From a virus, in IMG/VR virus record IMGVR_UViG_3300001851_000500, positions 1 to 21,068 of that record: a DNA stretch of 21,068 nucleotides; one strand, written 5' to 3'. A model generated the notes under the pieces. The model was given only the letters and a program-made list of their open reading frames with translations, had not been told where the DNA came from and did not search any database. The position numbers and the translations under genes are program-made. This document shows positions 5,232 through 13,361 of this stretch, one piece after another (the stretch's first letter is position 1; every line of letters begins with the position of its first letter).

Positions 5232-5378
5232 TTAACAACTCTCATCTTGTTCATTTTCATCAACTATTATGTATTCAGCACAAAAAGGACAAAATTGTGG
5301 ATCAGATTCACAATCTATTTCATCATATATTATTTTGAATTTCGAATCACATTCATCACATATATGTTTTAATATCAT
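5232..5378 (-). CDS. Zinc-ribbon microprotein (48 aa)
   Basis: A short gene overlapping the nrdB stop by ATGA. The reading is MILKHICDECDSKFKI, an acidic middle, then FCPFCAEY and an acidic tail. Two CxxC knuckles 20-odd residues apart make a clean zinc ribbon. Equivalent short proteins with CxKCxSxF...CPFCG are common beside nrd genes in T4-like marine phages as far as I recall. The length, both coupled junctions and the paired CxxC motifs make this a real gene. Role unknown; possibly a redox or transcription factor partner of its neighbours. Confidence 0.8.
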   Translation of the reverse strand: MILKHICDECDSKFKIIYDEIDCESDPQFCPFCAEYIIVDENEQDESC

Positions 5379-6358
5379 GCCCAGACATCCTCCCATGTAC
5401 CAGATAATGCGGCTTTTGCATAATCTGTTGATCTATTTTCGAAAAAATTTGTGTGCCCTGGAGCATTTAACATAGTTTCTACCCAGAGCAATGGATTTCG
5501 TTTAACTTTGAATATACCTTTCAAACCCATAGAAATTAATCTTCTATCAGCAATATATCTAATATATTGTTTAACATCTTCGGATGTTAGATTCTGCATT
5601 GGACCTTGTTGAAATGCTAAATCAATAAACTTATCTTCTAATTCAACCATTTTGTCGGCAATTGTATAAATTTCTGTTTTAAGTTTATCATTCCAAATTT
5701 CTTTATTTTCTTCAATATAAGTTCGGAATAACTTAATCATTCCTTCACAATGTTGTGTTTCATCAACAATTGACCATAGAATAATTTGACCCATTCCTTT
5801 CATAATACCATTACGTGGAAAATTAAGTAACATAATAAAAGAACTAAACAATTGCATTCCTTCAGTAAATGCTGAAAAAGCGGCAATATTTGTTGCAATT
5901 GATTCTGATGTTTGTTTTTTCAATGATAGATTCATAAAGTATTCATGTTTATCTTTCATTGCTTGATATTCAAGAAATTCATTATATGTTGTATCTGGCA
6001 TACCTAATGTTTCAATCAGATGTGAATATGCAGCAATATGTAATGCTTCACGTGCAGCAAAACCCATTAACATCATTCTAACTTCTGGTTGTGGAAAATA
6101 AGGTAAATAATTTTTTACATAACCACCAGCAACATCAATATCACCTTGTGTAAAGAATCTAAAAATGTGTGTAAGAAAATGTTTTTCTTCTTTTGTTAGT
6201 TTATTTTTCCAATCTTTTACATCTTCAATCATTGGAACTTCACCGAAAAGCCAATGACTTTGTTCATGAGTTAACCATGCATTATATGCCCATGGATAAT
6301 TGAATGGGCGAAAATAATTTCTTTCTTCTACAAGTTTTTCTTTTGCTTTTTTTATCAT
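5375..6358 (-). CDS. nrdB: Ribonucleotide reductase class I, small subunit
   Basis: R2 subunit (327 aa), which houses the di-iron tyrosyl radical used by NrdA to make dNTPs. The ligands are all in place with E. coli spacing: D73, E104, H107, E166, E200 and H203. The radical tyrosine is Y111 (EALHIAAY), so this is a Tyr-radical enzyme, not the Tyr-less chlamydial type. An AGGA ribosome binding site 6 bases before the ATG lies inside the end of the 57-aa gene, with an ATGA overlap on both sides (57-aa gene before, zinc ribbon after). The C-terminus ends SGTWEDVWA and should dock to NrdA. Confidence 0.96.
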   Translation of the reverse strand: MIKKAKEKLVEERNYFRPFNYPWAYNAWLTHEQSHWLFGEVPMIEDVKDWKNKLTKEEKHFLTHIFRFFTQGDIDVAGGYVKNYLPYFPQPEVRMMLMGFAAREALHIAAYSHLIETLGMPDTTYNEFLEYQAMKDKHEYFMNLSLKKQTSESIATNIAAFSAFTEGMQLFSSFIMLLNFPRNGIMKGMGQIILWSIVDETQHCEGMIKLFRTYIEENKEIWNDKLKTEIYTIADKMVELEDKFIDLAFQQGPMQNLTSEDVKQYIRYIADRRLISMGLKGIFKVKRNPLLWVETMLNAPGHTNFFENRSTDYAKAALSGTWEDVWA

Positions 6359-6528
6359 TTCATTTCCTGTTCTATTATATGTATAATTGTATCTGTGATA
6401 CGTATTTCACGTTGTACCAAATTCATTCTTTCTTGTAACATTTCCATTTGTTGCTTATAGTATTCCAACTCTTGTTGTTTTAATCTTTTAGATTCATATA
6501 TTTCTTTTAAAAAGATTATTGTTCCCAT
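6355..6528 (-). CDS. 57-aa coiled-coil protein between nrdA and nrdB
   Basis: A complete small gene fills the nrdA-nrdB gap exactly: its ATG shares bases with the nrdA stop (TAATG) and its TGA overlaps the nrdB start (ATGA). The protein is MGTIIFLKEIYESKRLKQQE followed by a Gln/Glu/Met-rich stretch to residue 43 with hydrophobic residues at heptad-like spacing, then a short Ile-rich end (DTIIHIIEQEMK). A single coiled coil is likely. No family is recognised. Coupling to both subunits suggests a partner or regulator of the reductase, but only position says so. Confidence 0.7.
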   Translation of the reverse strand: MGTIIFLKEIYESKRLKQQELEYYKQQMEMLQERMNLVQREIRITDTIIHIIEQEMK

Positions 6529-8318
6529 TATTCACATGCAAGACAAATACCATCATCTGTTGCTAATGCTTTCAAATCTATTTCCTCAATTACTTTTCTC
6601 TCTATTTTTTTGGATACTTTATCTGCTTTACCAATTTTCTCGGAACGACAATAATAAAGCGTTTTTAAATGAGATTTCCATGCTTGAAAGTGAACTGCAT
6701 GTATATATTTGATATTGGCATCAGGTCTAAAAAATAAATTTAATGATTGAGATTGATCAATATATTCCTGTCTATGTGATGCATGATCAACAATCCATCT
6801 TTGATCAATTTCCATACTTGTTTTGAATACAAGTTTTTCATCTTCCGTTAAAATATCAAGATGTTGACAAGAACCATCATTTGCAATGATACTTGACCAA
6901 ATATCAGTTAATTCTTGTTCATCTTTTACTTTTTTGCGTAGAATAGAATCAAGAAATTTATTTTTTGTTAATGATGCACCAGATAATGTATCTTGTCTAT
7001 ATGCATTGGCTCGGTATGGTTCTATGGAAGGGCTAGTATTTCCCATAATAATAGAACTGGAAGCATTAGGAGCAATACTTGATACATGACTAAATCTAAG
7101 CCCTGTATCTTTTGCATCTGGTGCTTCTCCACGAATTTCACCCAATTCTTTATTTGCATCATCTAATTTTTTTCTTATATGTTTGAATATACGAATATTA
7201 GAGGATGTTGCAAGTGCTGATTCCCATGCAATATTATTCTTTTGGAGATATGCATGAAAACCTAATGCACCAACACCAATACTTCTTTCACGTTTTGCTG
7301 AGTATTTTGCTCTTGCAATTTCTTTAGGAGCATTATCAATAAAATATTGAAGGACATTATCTAGCATTTCGGCTACATCACGTAAAAATTGTTTATTGTT
7401 TTTCCAATCATCAAAATATTCTATATTGACGGATGATAAACAACATACCGCAGTTCTATCTTTATCTGTAGGAAGTATAATTTCTGAACAAAGATTTGAT
7501 TGTTTGATACTTAGACCAAGTTTCTTTTGAAACTCTGGCATTTTACGATTTGATTCATCAATAAAATGTATATATGGTTCTCCGGTATGCATACGCATTT
7601 CAAGAATACGTTGCCACAATTCTTTTGCGGATACTTTTTCTCTGACTTCACCATTATGTGGATCTTTTAATTCCCATGTATCATCTGTTTTTGGATCAAT
7701 CATACATTTTTCAATTATATGCATAAAATCATCAGTAATATTGATTCCATGATGGAGATTTAAACATCTCATATTTTGATCACCAGTAGGTTTTCTCATT
7801 TCAAGAAACATAAGGATATCTGGATGACTAATATTTAAGTATGCAGCATAACTACCACGCCGAGTTTTACCTTGTCTATAAGCTAATGATGATGCATCAT
7901 ATGTACGAAGATGTGGCATTACACCAACAGATTTATCATCAGATGATCGGATACCAATACCAATACCAATACCACCACCTAACATTGAAAGCCAATTTAC
8001 TTCTGATAAACAATCCACCAAACCTTCTGCACTATCATGTAGATAAGGTAAAAAACAAGAAATAGGCAAACCCCGCATAGTGCGACCAAAAGCGAGAATA
8101 GGAGTAGAATATGACAACCAATGTAATGAAGAATATTCATAAAGTCTTTGTGCATGTTCTTTATTTGTGCCAAATACGCTTGAAACATATGCGAACCTTT
8201 CTTGTGGTGATTTTTCATCTTCTTTCATATATGAATCTTTAAGACGTTTCAATCCTAATTCATCAAAAAGTTTATCTCTGCTATAATCTACCTTTATACC
8301 GTGAATGATATCTTCCAT
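6528..8318 (-). CDS. nrdA: Ribonucleotide reductase class I, large subunit
   Basis: R1 subunit (596 aa from the ATG at 8318), reducing ribonucleoside diphosphates. Active-site elements: the redox Cys in PISCFLPY (about C88), the NLCSE motif giving N275, C277 (thiyl) and E279, the second redox Cys in AVCCLSS (about 292), the radical-transfer pair YY in LKTLYYCRS, and the C-terminal CLACE tail that is re-reduced by thioredoxin or glutaredoxin. There is no N-terminal ATP cone (E. coli NrdA has 761 aa), so dATP shut-off is probably absent, as usual in phage enzymes. An earlier ATG at 8336 overlaps the methyltransferase stop, but GGAG five bases before 8318 favours the later start. Confidence 0.96.
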   Translation of the reverse strand: MEDIIHGIKVDYSRDKLFDELGLKRLKDSYMKEDEKSPQERFAYVSSVFGTNKEHAQRLYEYSSLHWLSYSTPILAFGRTMRGLPISCFLPYLHDSAEGLVDCLSEVNWLSMLGGGIGIGIGIRSSDDKSVGVMPHLRTYDASSLAYRQGKTRRGSYAAYLNISHPDILMFLEMRKPTGDQNMRCLNLHHGINITDDFMHIIEKCMIDPKTDDTWELKDPHNGEVREKVSAKELWQRILEMRMHTGEPYIHFIDESNRKMPEFQKKLGLSIKQSNLCSEIILPTDKDRTAVCCLSSVNIEYFDDWKNNKQFLRDVAEMLDNVLQYFIDNAPKEIARAKYSAKRERSIGVGALGFHAYLQKNNIAWESALATSSNIRIFKHIRKKLDDANKELGEIRGEAPDAKDTGLRFSHVSSIAPNASSSIIMGNTSPSIEPYRANAYRQDTLSGASLTKNKFLDSILRKKVKDEQELTDIWSSIIANDGSCQHLDILTEDEKLVFKTSMEIDQRWIVDHASHRQEYIDQSQSLNLFFRPDANIKYIHAVHFQAWKSHLKTLYYCRSEKIGKADKVSKKIERKVIEEIDLKALATDDGICLACE

Positions 8319-8328
8319 TTCTGCTCCA

Positions 8329-9081
8329 TTATTCATATTTTCTAATAAATTTATCTTGTATATATGATTCTACAACTTCACTATTCGTAGGTTCTCTGCT
8401 TTTCAGTAAAAGTAAATCGATACCCATTACTTCACTGAAAGTAAAATTGTTATAATTTAATTCATATCGAAAATATTTTAACAAAATTTTAATATAATGT
8501 TTTACATATTTTTCTCTTGCAATATATACTTTATTATCACCTATCGCAAACATTTTCCATTCTTTATTGATCAAGCAAAATTCGGTAACTGCTGTATTGA
8601 TACCTGGATATTGTATATCATTAATATCATCTACAACAATAATACCATTATCACAAACTTGCTCATGAAAATTGTTCAAATCATTTAATAATGATGTATG
8701 AAAATGACATGCATCAACATGAAGTAATTTCAATTTATTTTGAAATACAATATCTTTTTTGTCTAGTTTCATTAAATCTATTATATTTAATTTTATATCT
8801 TTTCTATTGCCATAATTAATTATATTCTGGACAACATTTTCATGTTCATAAAGATCATACATGTAAAAATTTTCGCCTTCAGATCTTAATAGTGATAACA
8901 TAACTGCACTTTTACCAAAAGCAACACCTAATTCGCAAATATCACCCTTCAATTCACTCTCATTACCTTTCAAAAGATGAGAGATACTTAGAATATCAAG
9001 AGCATAAAGCCAACCAACAACATTTTTATTCACTACATTTTCATAATACTGCAACATTTCTCTGCCATTATTAATATTCAT
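8329..9081 (-). CDS. Class I SAM-dependent methyltransferase (250 aa)
   Basis: Rossmann-type methyltransferase. Motif I is GDICELGVAFGKSA at residues 46-59; an acidic strand end (YMYDLY) binds the SAM ribose; a later LLHVDACH strand and IIVVDDINDIQYPGI (about 147-161) match the Methyltransf_24/TylF-like group, whose members usually methylate small molecules or sugars. A C-terminal extension of about 70 residues is Lys/Tyr/Phe-rich. There is an AAAGGT ribosome binding site. It sits between the 2OG oxygenase fusion and nrdA in the nucleotide operon, so a nucleotide or DNA-sugar substrate is possible; a surface glycan is the other option. The class is sure, the substrate is not. Confidence 0.85.
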   Translation of the reverse strand: MNINNGREMLQYYENVVNKNVVGWLYALDILSISHLLKGNESELKGDICELGVAFGKSAVMLSLLRSEGENFYMYDLYEHENVVQNIINYGNRKDIKLNIIDLMKLDKKDIVFQNKLKLLHVDACHFHTSLLNDLNNFHEQVCDNGIIVVDDINDIQYPGINTAVTEFCLINKEWKMFAIGDNKVYIAREKYVKHYIKILLKYFRYELNYNNFTFSEVMGIDLLLLKSREPTNSEVVESYIQDKFIRKYE

Positions 9082-9097
9082 TTTAAAATACCTTTAT

Positions 9098-10261
9098 TTA
9101 TTTTTCGGTTGGTTCATAGTATGAATCATTTCTTTTTGTAAACTTCGGTTTTAAATGTGTCATAAAAGAAATACTATATCTTTTTTCTTGAAAAGGAACT
9201 ACTGGTACCACATAATGTTCAAGGGTTGCGGGGAATAATAATAATATTCCTTCTCTAGGCTGTATAGAATAACTACCACCAAAATAAAAATTTTTATCAT
9301 ATTTTTTAGATAATGTCAATCGTTTTGCTACATTAGCAGGATCAATCAATATTAGTGATGATGAATTTTTTTTACCTTGATTATATAATTTTACATAAGA
9401 ATCACAATCAAAATCATCTAAATTCATAGTATCACTTCCTATACTTTTTGGATAATATACACCAGTCCAAAATGAGTTATGTTCTGCATGTATATGAGGA
9501 TGTGACCAACCGCCTTCTTTGAATACAACAACACTCCAAAAATTATTAACAATAACATTTTCCTTAAGTTCTTTTTTAAAATGTGTCATATCCAATAAAG
9601 AACTAATAGTTGAACCTACAAGTTTTCTAAGAACTCTAAATGAATTATATCTCACTTCAAGACCAAATTTTGATTGCCATGAACAATCATTATCACCAAA
9701 TGATCTTTTATGTGTTTCAACTTCAGACATTTCATTATCAATATCATTTACTAGATTTTTATTTAATTCTCTACTCATTTCACCAAAATTAACTACAGCT
9801 AGAGGTGAAGGAAAAATAGATAATAAATTTAACTGTGGATTTTTGTTCATTATTTTTTCCTCAAAAAATTTCAATTGACTACTATAAGGATTTTGTTCCT
9901 TTATATTAGCATATTCTAACCATTGTAATATTTTAATATATTTTTCTTCTACATTACCATCAAGTATTGATGATATTCTATTTCTTAGGGTACAGAATAT
10001 ATATACAATTTCTTCTGTTTCATTTCCTATTAAATCTTTTATTTGTTGTCTATCAATATTTAATTTTATTGAATTCTTATAATATTCTGTTCCGTAAATA
10101 GAATGGAATAATCCAGCTTTTTGTTCTGAAATACTTCTTCCATAATTTTTTAGAATTTGACTTGTACCAATTAAATGATCAAGTAAAGTTTTTCCTGAAT
10201 GTGGAAGTTTATCTGCACCTATTTGCTTTAAAAAATCAATTTCTTTTTCAAAATTATTCAT
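9098..10261 (-). CDS. DUF6817 (HD-like) + 2OG-Fe(II) oxygenase fusion (387 aa)
   Basis: The N-terminal part (about 7-95) has DKLPHSGKTLLDHLIGT and AGLFHSIYGTEYY with H21, H29 and H53. This matches the DUF6817 family, an all-helical HD-phosphohydrolase-like domain. The C-terminal part (about 148-370) is a 2OG-Fe(II) dioxygenase of the Oxy_5 type: HPHIHAEHNSFWTGVYY (H254-H261), LLFPATLEHYVVPV with distal iron ligand H349, and R361 in KRYSISFMTH for 2-oxoglutarate. It would hydroxylate or oxidise an unknown substrate. It overlaps the MazG-like gene by 8 bases (ATGAATAA). The fusion is unusual to me; the neighbours suggest nucleotide or DNA-base chemistry, not proven. Confidence 0.82.
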   Translation of the reverse strand: MNNFEKEIDFLKQIGADKLPHSGKTLLDHLIGTSQILKNYGRSISEQKAGLFHSIYGTEYYKNSIKLNIDRQQIKDLIGNETEEIVYIFCTLRNRISSILDGNVEEKYIKILQWLEYANIKEQNPYSSQLKFFEEKIMNKNPQLNLLSIFPSPLAVVNFGEMSRELNKNLVNDIDNEMSEVETHKRSFGDNDCSWQSKFGLEVRYNSFRVLRKLVGSTISSLLDMTHFKKELKENVIVNNFWSVVVFKEGGWSHPHIHAEHNSFWTGVYYPKSIGSDTMNLDDFDCDSYVKLYNQGKKNSSSLILIDPANVAKRLTLSKKYDKNFYFGGSYSIQPREGILLLFPATLEHYVVPVVPFQEKRYSISFMTHLKPKFTKRNDSYYEPTEK

Positions 10262-10595
10262 TACAAAATTTGCTCAGATTAGGTTCTTTCCATCCTTCGG
10301 GTTTTAATATTTTTCCATCTTCTCTTTTTATAACTTTACCTGTATTACTATCAATTTTAGAAAGATTTGATTGTGCAACTTCATTCCAAGCACCTTGAAC
10401 ATCCCATCCTTTCATATAACAATAACCTAAAATAACCCAAATCATATCCATACATGCATCCAATGTTTCTACATCATTATTAGCATTTATGAATTCATTA
10501 TATTCTTCATTTATTAATTTGAAATATAATCGAATATTATTCTCATTTCTTTCTTGATCACATGCTTTAATAAATTCAATAACATCTTTATACAT
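10254..10595 (-). CDS. MazG-like NTP pyrophosphohydrolase (113 aa)
   Basis: All-alpha NTP-pyrophosphatase. The metal-binding pattern is EEYNEF (residues 29-34), followed by a second acidic helix with DACMDMIWVILGYCYMKG (D46, D50). A conserved tail WNEVAQSNLSK, KREDGKILKPEGW is typical of the phage branch. Such enzymes hydrolyse NTPs or dNTPs to monophosphates; in T4-like aquatic phages they are thought to clean the nucleotide pool or lower (p)ppGpp, the latter debated. The start overlaps the thyX stop by 8 bases (ATGTATAA). Placement between thyX and nrd fits dNTP supply. Confidence 0.85.
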   Translation of the reverse strand: MYKDVIEFIKACDQERNENNIRLYFKLINEEYNEFINANNDVETLDACMDMIWVILGYCYMKGWDVQGAWNEVAQSNLSKIDSNTGKVIKREDGKILKPEGWKEPNLSKFCNE

Positions 10596-11253
10596 TTACA
10601 AACTCCATTATCATAGGAAATATTGGTTCAATTGTTTTTGCACAAGCAACCGCAATTTCACGGTGTTCTTTTTGTGTTCCATTACCACTTCTCAATTGAA
10701 TATAATGTATCCAACTGCGAACTGTACCATTCATATACAAACGAGATTCTATTAGCCCTTCAGGTAATACAACTCTTGCTTGTTCTTTAGCAATATTATT
10801 TTTAATTGCCCAATTATAAACATTATTAGCGTGATCAATTAAATCATTTTGTATATCATGCCAATCCATTTGAATATCATGATTCACATTTTCAATACTA
10901 TTTTGACGATTTTTCAAATCTTGTGATCTTGCTTCTCTTGTAACGAAATTCAAATCTTTTGTTGGATCAGCATATCGTTGAGAAAATTCCTGAAAACTGA
11001 AACTACGATGCCGAAGTATTTGTCTAGCAATATCACGGGTGGTAGTAATACCTAAACATATATTAACCATTTCAAATGGACTAAAATGGGAATTTTTCAA
11101 AAGATATCTTACCAACTTTTCGGATGTTTCTGTATTATTCTGATTTGATGGATTTGATACTCTAGCACAAAAAGCAATTTGATCAATTAATTTTGTTCCA
11201 TCACATCTACAACCTTCTGGTTGTTGACTATAATTTATCAATTCAACATTCAT
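10588..11253 (-). CDS. thyX: Flavin-dependent thymidylate synthase
   Basis: ThyX makes dTMP from dUMP with FAD, NADPH and methylene-tetrahydrofolate. The signature RHRX7S is exact: R81-H82-R83 and S91 in RHRSFSFQEFS, followed by QRY. The dUMP-binding region near residues 163-190 (ARVVLPEGL, SRLYMNGTVRSWIHYIQLR) is complete, as is QKEHREIA. The length of 221 aa is normal for the family. An AAAAGGA ribosome binding site precedes the ATG at 11253, which follows the primase stop by one base. It works with the reductase genes downstream to raise the dTTP pool, fitting an AT-rich genome. Confidence 0.96.
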   Translation of the reverse strand: MNVELINYSQQPEGCRCDGTKLIDQIAFCARVSNPSNQNNTETSEKLVRYLLKNSHFSPFEMVNICLGITTTRDIARQILRHRSFSFQEFSQRYADPTKDLNFVTREARSQDLKNRQNSIENVNHDIQMDWHDIQNDLIDHANNVYNWAIKNNIAKEQARVVLPEGLIESRLYMNGTVRSWIHYIQLRSGNGTQKEHREIAVACAKTIEPIFPMIMEFVNV

Positions 11254-11254
11254 T

Positions 11255-12304
11255 TTATGTCCTTTTCCAAAATGTATATTTAGTTAGTGCTTGTATTTCT
11301 TTAAAAGTATTATTACTTATAATATTTTCAATTTCATCTTCTGACATCCCCAATTGTATCATTTCATTGATATCTTTACCAATAACAGTATCAGGCCATA
11401 TTAAAACTTTATAACCCAATTTTATAGAGGATTCAGTCATTTTACATATTTCTTTATTTCTATTCTCATTATCTGAGCATAATACCAGATTTTCTTTAGA
11501 AAATCCTTTTGCAATCAAAGTTTTTGCAGCAAGAGAAAGATTTGAATCACCGGATGCAATTGCATTTTCAATAAAAATAGAATCAATAGGTCCTTCTACA
11601 ATATAAACGGTTTTATATTTATTGACTGTATTCAATCCATATAACAATTTATCGGTACTTTCATTTGTTCTTATTGTTACATATCTAAGTTTTTCTGATG
11701 CATTTTCTAATGCACGCCCTGAAACTGCAATTAAACTATTAAATTCATCATAAAAAGGTATAACTAATCGTTTATCATCAGTAATATTTTTGCCATGTGA
11801 TGGATAAATTTCATCACAGAATTTTTTATAATTATCAGTATAATAGAATTTACTGAAATGTTTTTTATCTATATGTCTATTTTTTAAATATTCAATACAA
11901 AAATGATTTGAAGGAAGTTTATCACATCTTTCTGCATTTTGATATGTAATATCGGTAGATATCTTATCAAATTTAGGAGGTGGAATTATGAATTTGGGTT
12001 TTTTGATATTGGTATGTTTACCGCCAGCACCAGACGAATATCGTTCCATGATATATTCCTTATACAAATTTTCATCTAATCTTTGTATAATATTACCTAT
12101 ACTGGTACTTGCTCCACAATTATGACAAATATAATTTAATCTATCCTGTTTTCGGTAAATATAACCACGCATTTTGGACTTATTTTTCTTTGAATCTCCA
12201 CATAGAATACATCGACAATTCCATAGGTAATCATTTTTTCTTACTATTCTCTCAAATCTACCACTTATAAGAGATACAAATTTAACATCAATATGGAGGG
12301 ACAT
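11255..12304 (-). CDS. 61: DNA primase, T4 gp61 type
   Basis: Primase of 349 aa, close to T4 gp61 (342 aa). The N-terminal zinc ribbon has CILC and CHNC knuckles about 28 residues apart, with the family signature CGDS next to it. After a basic, Pro-rich linker comes the TOPRIM core: RLVIPFYDE, SGRALE, then YIVEGPIDSIF (catalytic Glu and the following D), LVLCSDNENR (metal Asp) and DINEMIQLG. gp61 works with the gp41 helicase to lay RNA primers on the lagging strand. Two ATGs are in frame (12310, 12304); GGA lies 8 bases before the second, so I use it. First gene of the replication operon, behind the promoter at 12341-12369. Confidence 0.93.
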   Translation of the reverse strand: MSLHIDVKFVSLISGRFERIVRKNDYLWNCRCILCGDSKKNKSKMRGYIYRKQDRLNYICHNCGASTSIGNIIQRLDENLYKEYIMERYSSGAGGKHTNIKKPKFIIPPPKFDKISTDITYQNAERCDKLPSNHFCIEYLKNRHIDKKHFSKFYYTDNYKKFCDEIYPSHGKNITDDKRLVIPFYDEFNSLIAVSGRALENASEKLRYVTIRTNESTDKLLYGLNTVNKYKTVYIVEGPIDSIFIENAIASGDSNLSLAAKTLIAKGFSKENLVLCSDNENRNKEICKMTESSIKLGYKVLIWPDTVIGKDINEMIQLGMSEDEIENIISNNTFKEIQALTKYTFWKRT

Positions 12305-12340
12305 AATCATAATCCAAGAAAAATTTCAATCAACTATAGC

Positions 12341-12369
12341 ATTATATAATTTTTTACTTAGTATGTCAA
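12341..12369 (-). promoter_or_regulatory. Perfect sigma70 promoter for the replication/nucleotide operon
   Basis: Minus-strand TTGACA (12364-12369), 17-base spacer, TATAAT (12341-12346). The predicted start near 12334 leaves a 30-base leader to the primase ATG. This would be the entry point for the compact operon running to phoH. Confidence 0.88.
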
Positions 12370-12400
12370 CGATATAGAAAATATTTACCATATTTTTTAC

Positions 12401-12429
12401 TTGACAGATATTGATTATATCATTATAAT
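12401..12429 (+). promoter_or_regulatory. Perfect sigma70 promoter pointing right, antisense to holin
   Basis: Plus-strand TTGACA (12401-12406), 17-base spacer, TATAAT (12424-12429), in the same ACTTGACA context as the early cassettes. It is back to back with the primase promoter. No plus-strand gene follows; the transcript would run antisense into the holin and endolysin genes from about 12436. The sequence match is exact; activity is inferred. Confidence 0.75.
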
Positions 12430-12450
12430 GGCGGTGTTGCAGTTTACATA

Positions 12451-12726
12451 TTAGTTATTTGATGGTTTCATAGCTTCAATCTTTTCCTTTGATCTACCAA
12501 AGGAAGTAATGCCCAAAACAGCACCCATAGCCAGATGATATAATCCTGAACTTTGTAGTGTTATTGGTTGCCATATAATTAAAGATTGTTTAGTATAAAC
12601 TTGTAAGAAATTCCATAAAACAGGAAAAATAATAAAATCTGTAATACAAGTTATTATATAGACCCATCCCATCATTGGACGCCATTTTTTATTAATCCAA
12701 TTTTCTGAATTATTTTTTTTATACAT
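12451..12726 (-). CDS. Holin, three-TM family (91 aa)
   Basis: Small membrane protein that would trigger lysis by opening the inner membrane. A basic head (YKKNNSENWINKKWRP) leads to hydrophobic segments at about residues 19-37 (GWVYIITCITDFIIFPVLW) and 62-75 (GLYHLAMGAVLGIT), with a weaker one between, then a charged tail ending EKIEAMKPSNN. The W-R-P-x-x-G-W entry and the G-A-V-L-G-I-T helix fit the GTA_holin_3TM group. The start is chosen at the ATG overlapping the endolysin stop by 8 bases (ATGTATAA), the same junction as thyX-MazG. An upstream ATG at 12768 with AGGA is the alternative. Confidence 0.8.
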   Translation of the reverse strand: MYKKNNSENWINKKWRPMMGWVYIITCITDFIIFPVLWNFLQVYTKQSLIIWQPITLQSSGLYHLAMGAVLGITSFGRSKEKIEAMKPSNN

Positions 12727-13348
12727 TAAGTATTGATAATGCTTTTTGATATAGAAATAATCTATCATGCAATCCTAGTGTACCACCATTTATCCTTCTA
12801 GTTATAGAAATCATATCATCCATATCAGCTAAAGGATTTAAATTTGATCTTGTCCAAAACCAACAAGCAGATGATGTAGCACCTTCTTTAGTTACCAAAT
12901 AATCTGCAATTTCTTGTATATCTTTTCCAATAGAATTAGCAAATGCTAGATAATTATCATGTCCGGTTAATTGTATAATACCTTTTCCGGAATATTTCCA
13001 ACCATCACCACTTTCTTCATTACCATTTCCCATACGATTAGCATAAGCACGATTAGCAATTTTTTCAGGTTTAAACTGATATTGTTTAGCAATTTCTTCT
13101 GTAGGAAAAACTGAACGCCAAGTTCTCATTAATCCTGAAGAATTATAATTAAGATTTTCTTTTAAAACTGTAAAATTAAGGGATTCGTGCCCACATTGTG
13201 ATAAAAAAGCAGCAACCCTTTTAGGAGTATTAATATCATACTGTGGTAATATTTGATATAACGCTTGATACCATTCAGGAATTTCTTTATTTCCGAGTAA
13301 TATCATTCTTAATTGTGTTTCATTAAAATCAAATGTGAAATCTGACAT
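12719..13348 (-). CDS. Endolysin, glycoside hydrolase family 19 (209 aa)
   Basis: A muralytic enzyme of the chitinase-like GH19 family, used by phages to cut the peptidoglycan glycan. The catalytic acid is E55 in QCGHESLNF. The substrate-cleft block GDGWKYSGKGIIQLTGHDNY follows at 114-133, with GNGNEESGDG before it, then SACWFW and the C-terminal TRRINGGTLG typical of the fold. There is no signal peptide, so export depends on the holin encoded next. GGAG and GAGG-type ribosome binding bases precede the ATG at 13348. It lies between the spanin pair and the holin, a complete Gram-negative lysis cassette. Confidence 0.93.
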   Translation of the reverse strand: MSDFTFDFNETQLRMILLGNKEIPEWYQALYQILPQYDINTPKRVAAFLSQCGHESLNFTVLKENLNYNSSGLMRTWRSVFPTEEIAKQYQFKPEKIANRAYANRMGNGNEESGDGWKYSGKGIIQLTGHDNYLAFANSIGKDIQEIADYLVTKEGATSSACWFWTRSNLNPLADMDDMISITRRINGGTLGLHDRLFLYQKALSILNV

Positions 13349-13361
13349 AATTTCCTCTCCT

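Noticed and set aside
9095-9102. AATAAATA before the methyltransferase gene as a late promoter
   Set aside because: It is only 14 bases from the ATG, so the transcript would start at or inside the ribosome binding site; it also sits within a continuous operon.
12484-12505. Eight-bp perfect hairpin in the holin gene as a terminator of the antisense RNA
   Set aside because: There is no T run after it on the plus strand, and the stem lies within codons of the holin tail. It may shape an antisense RNA but is not a convincing terminator.
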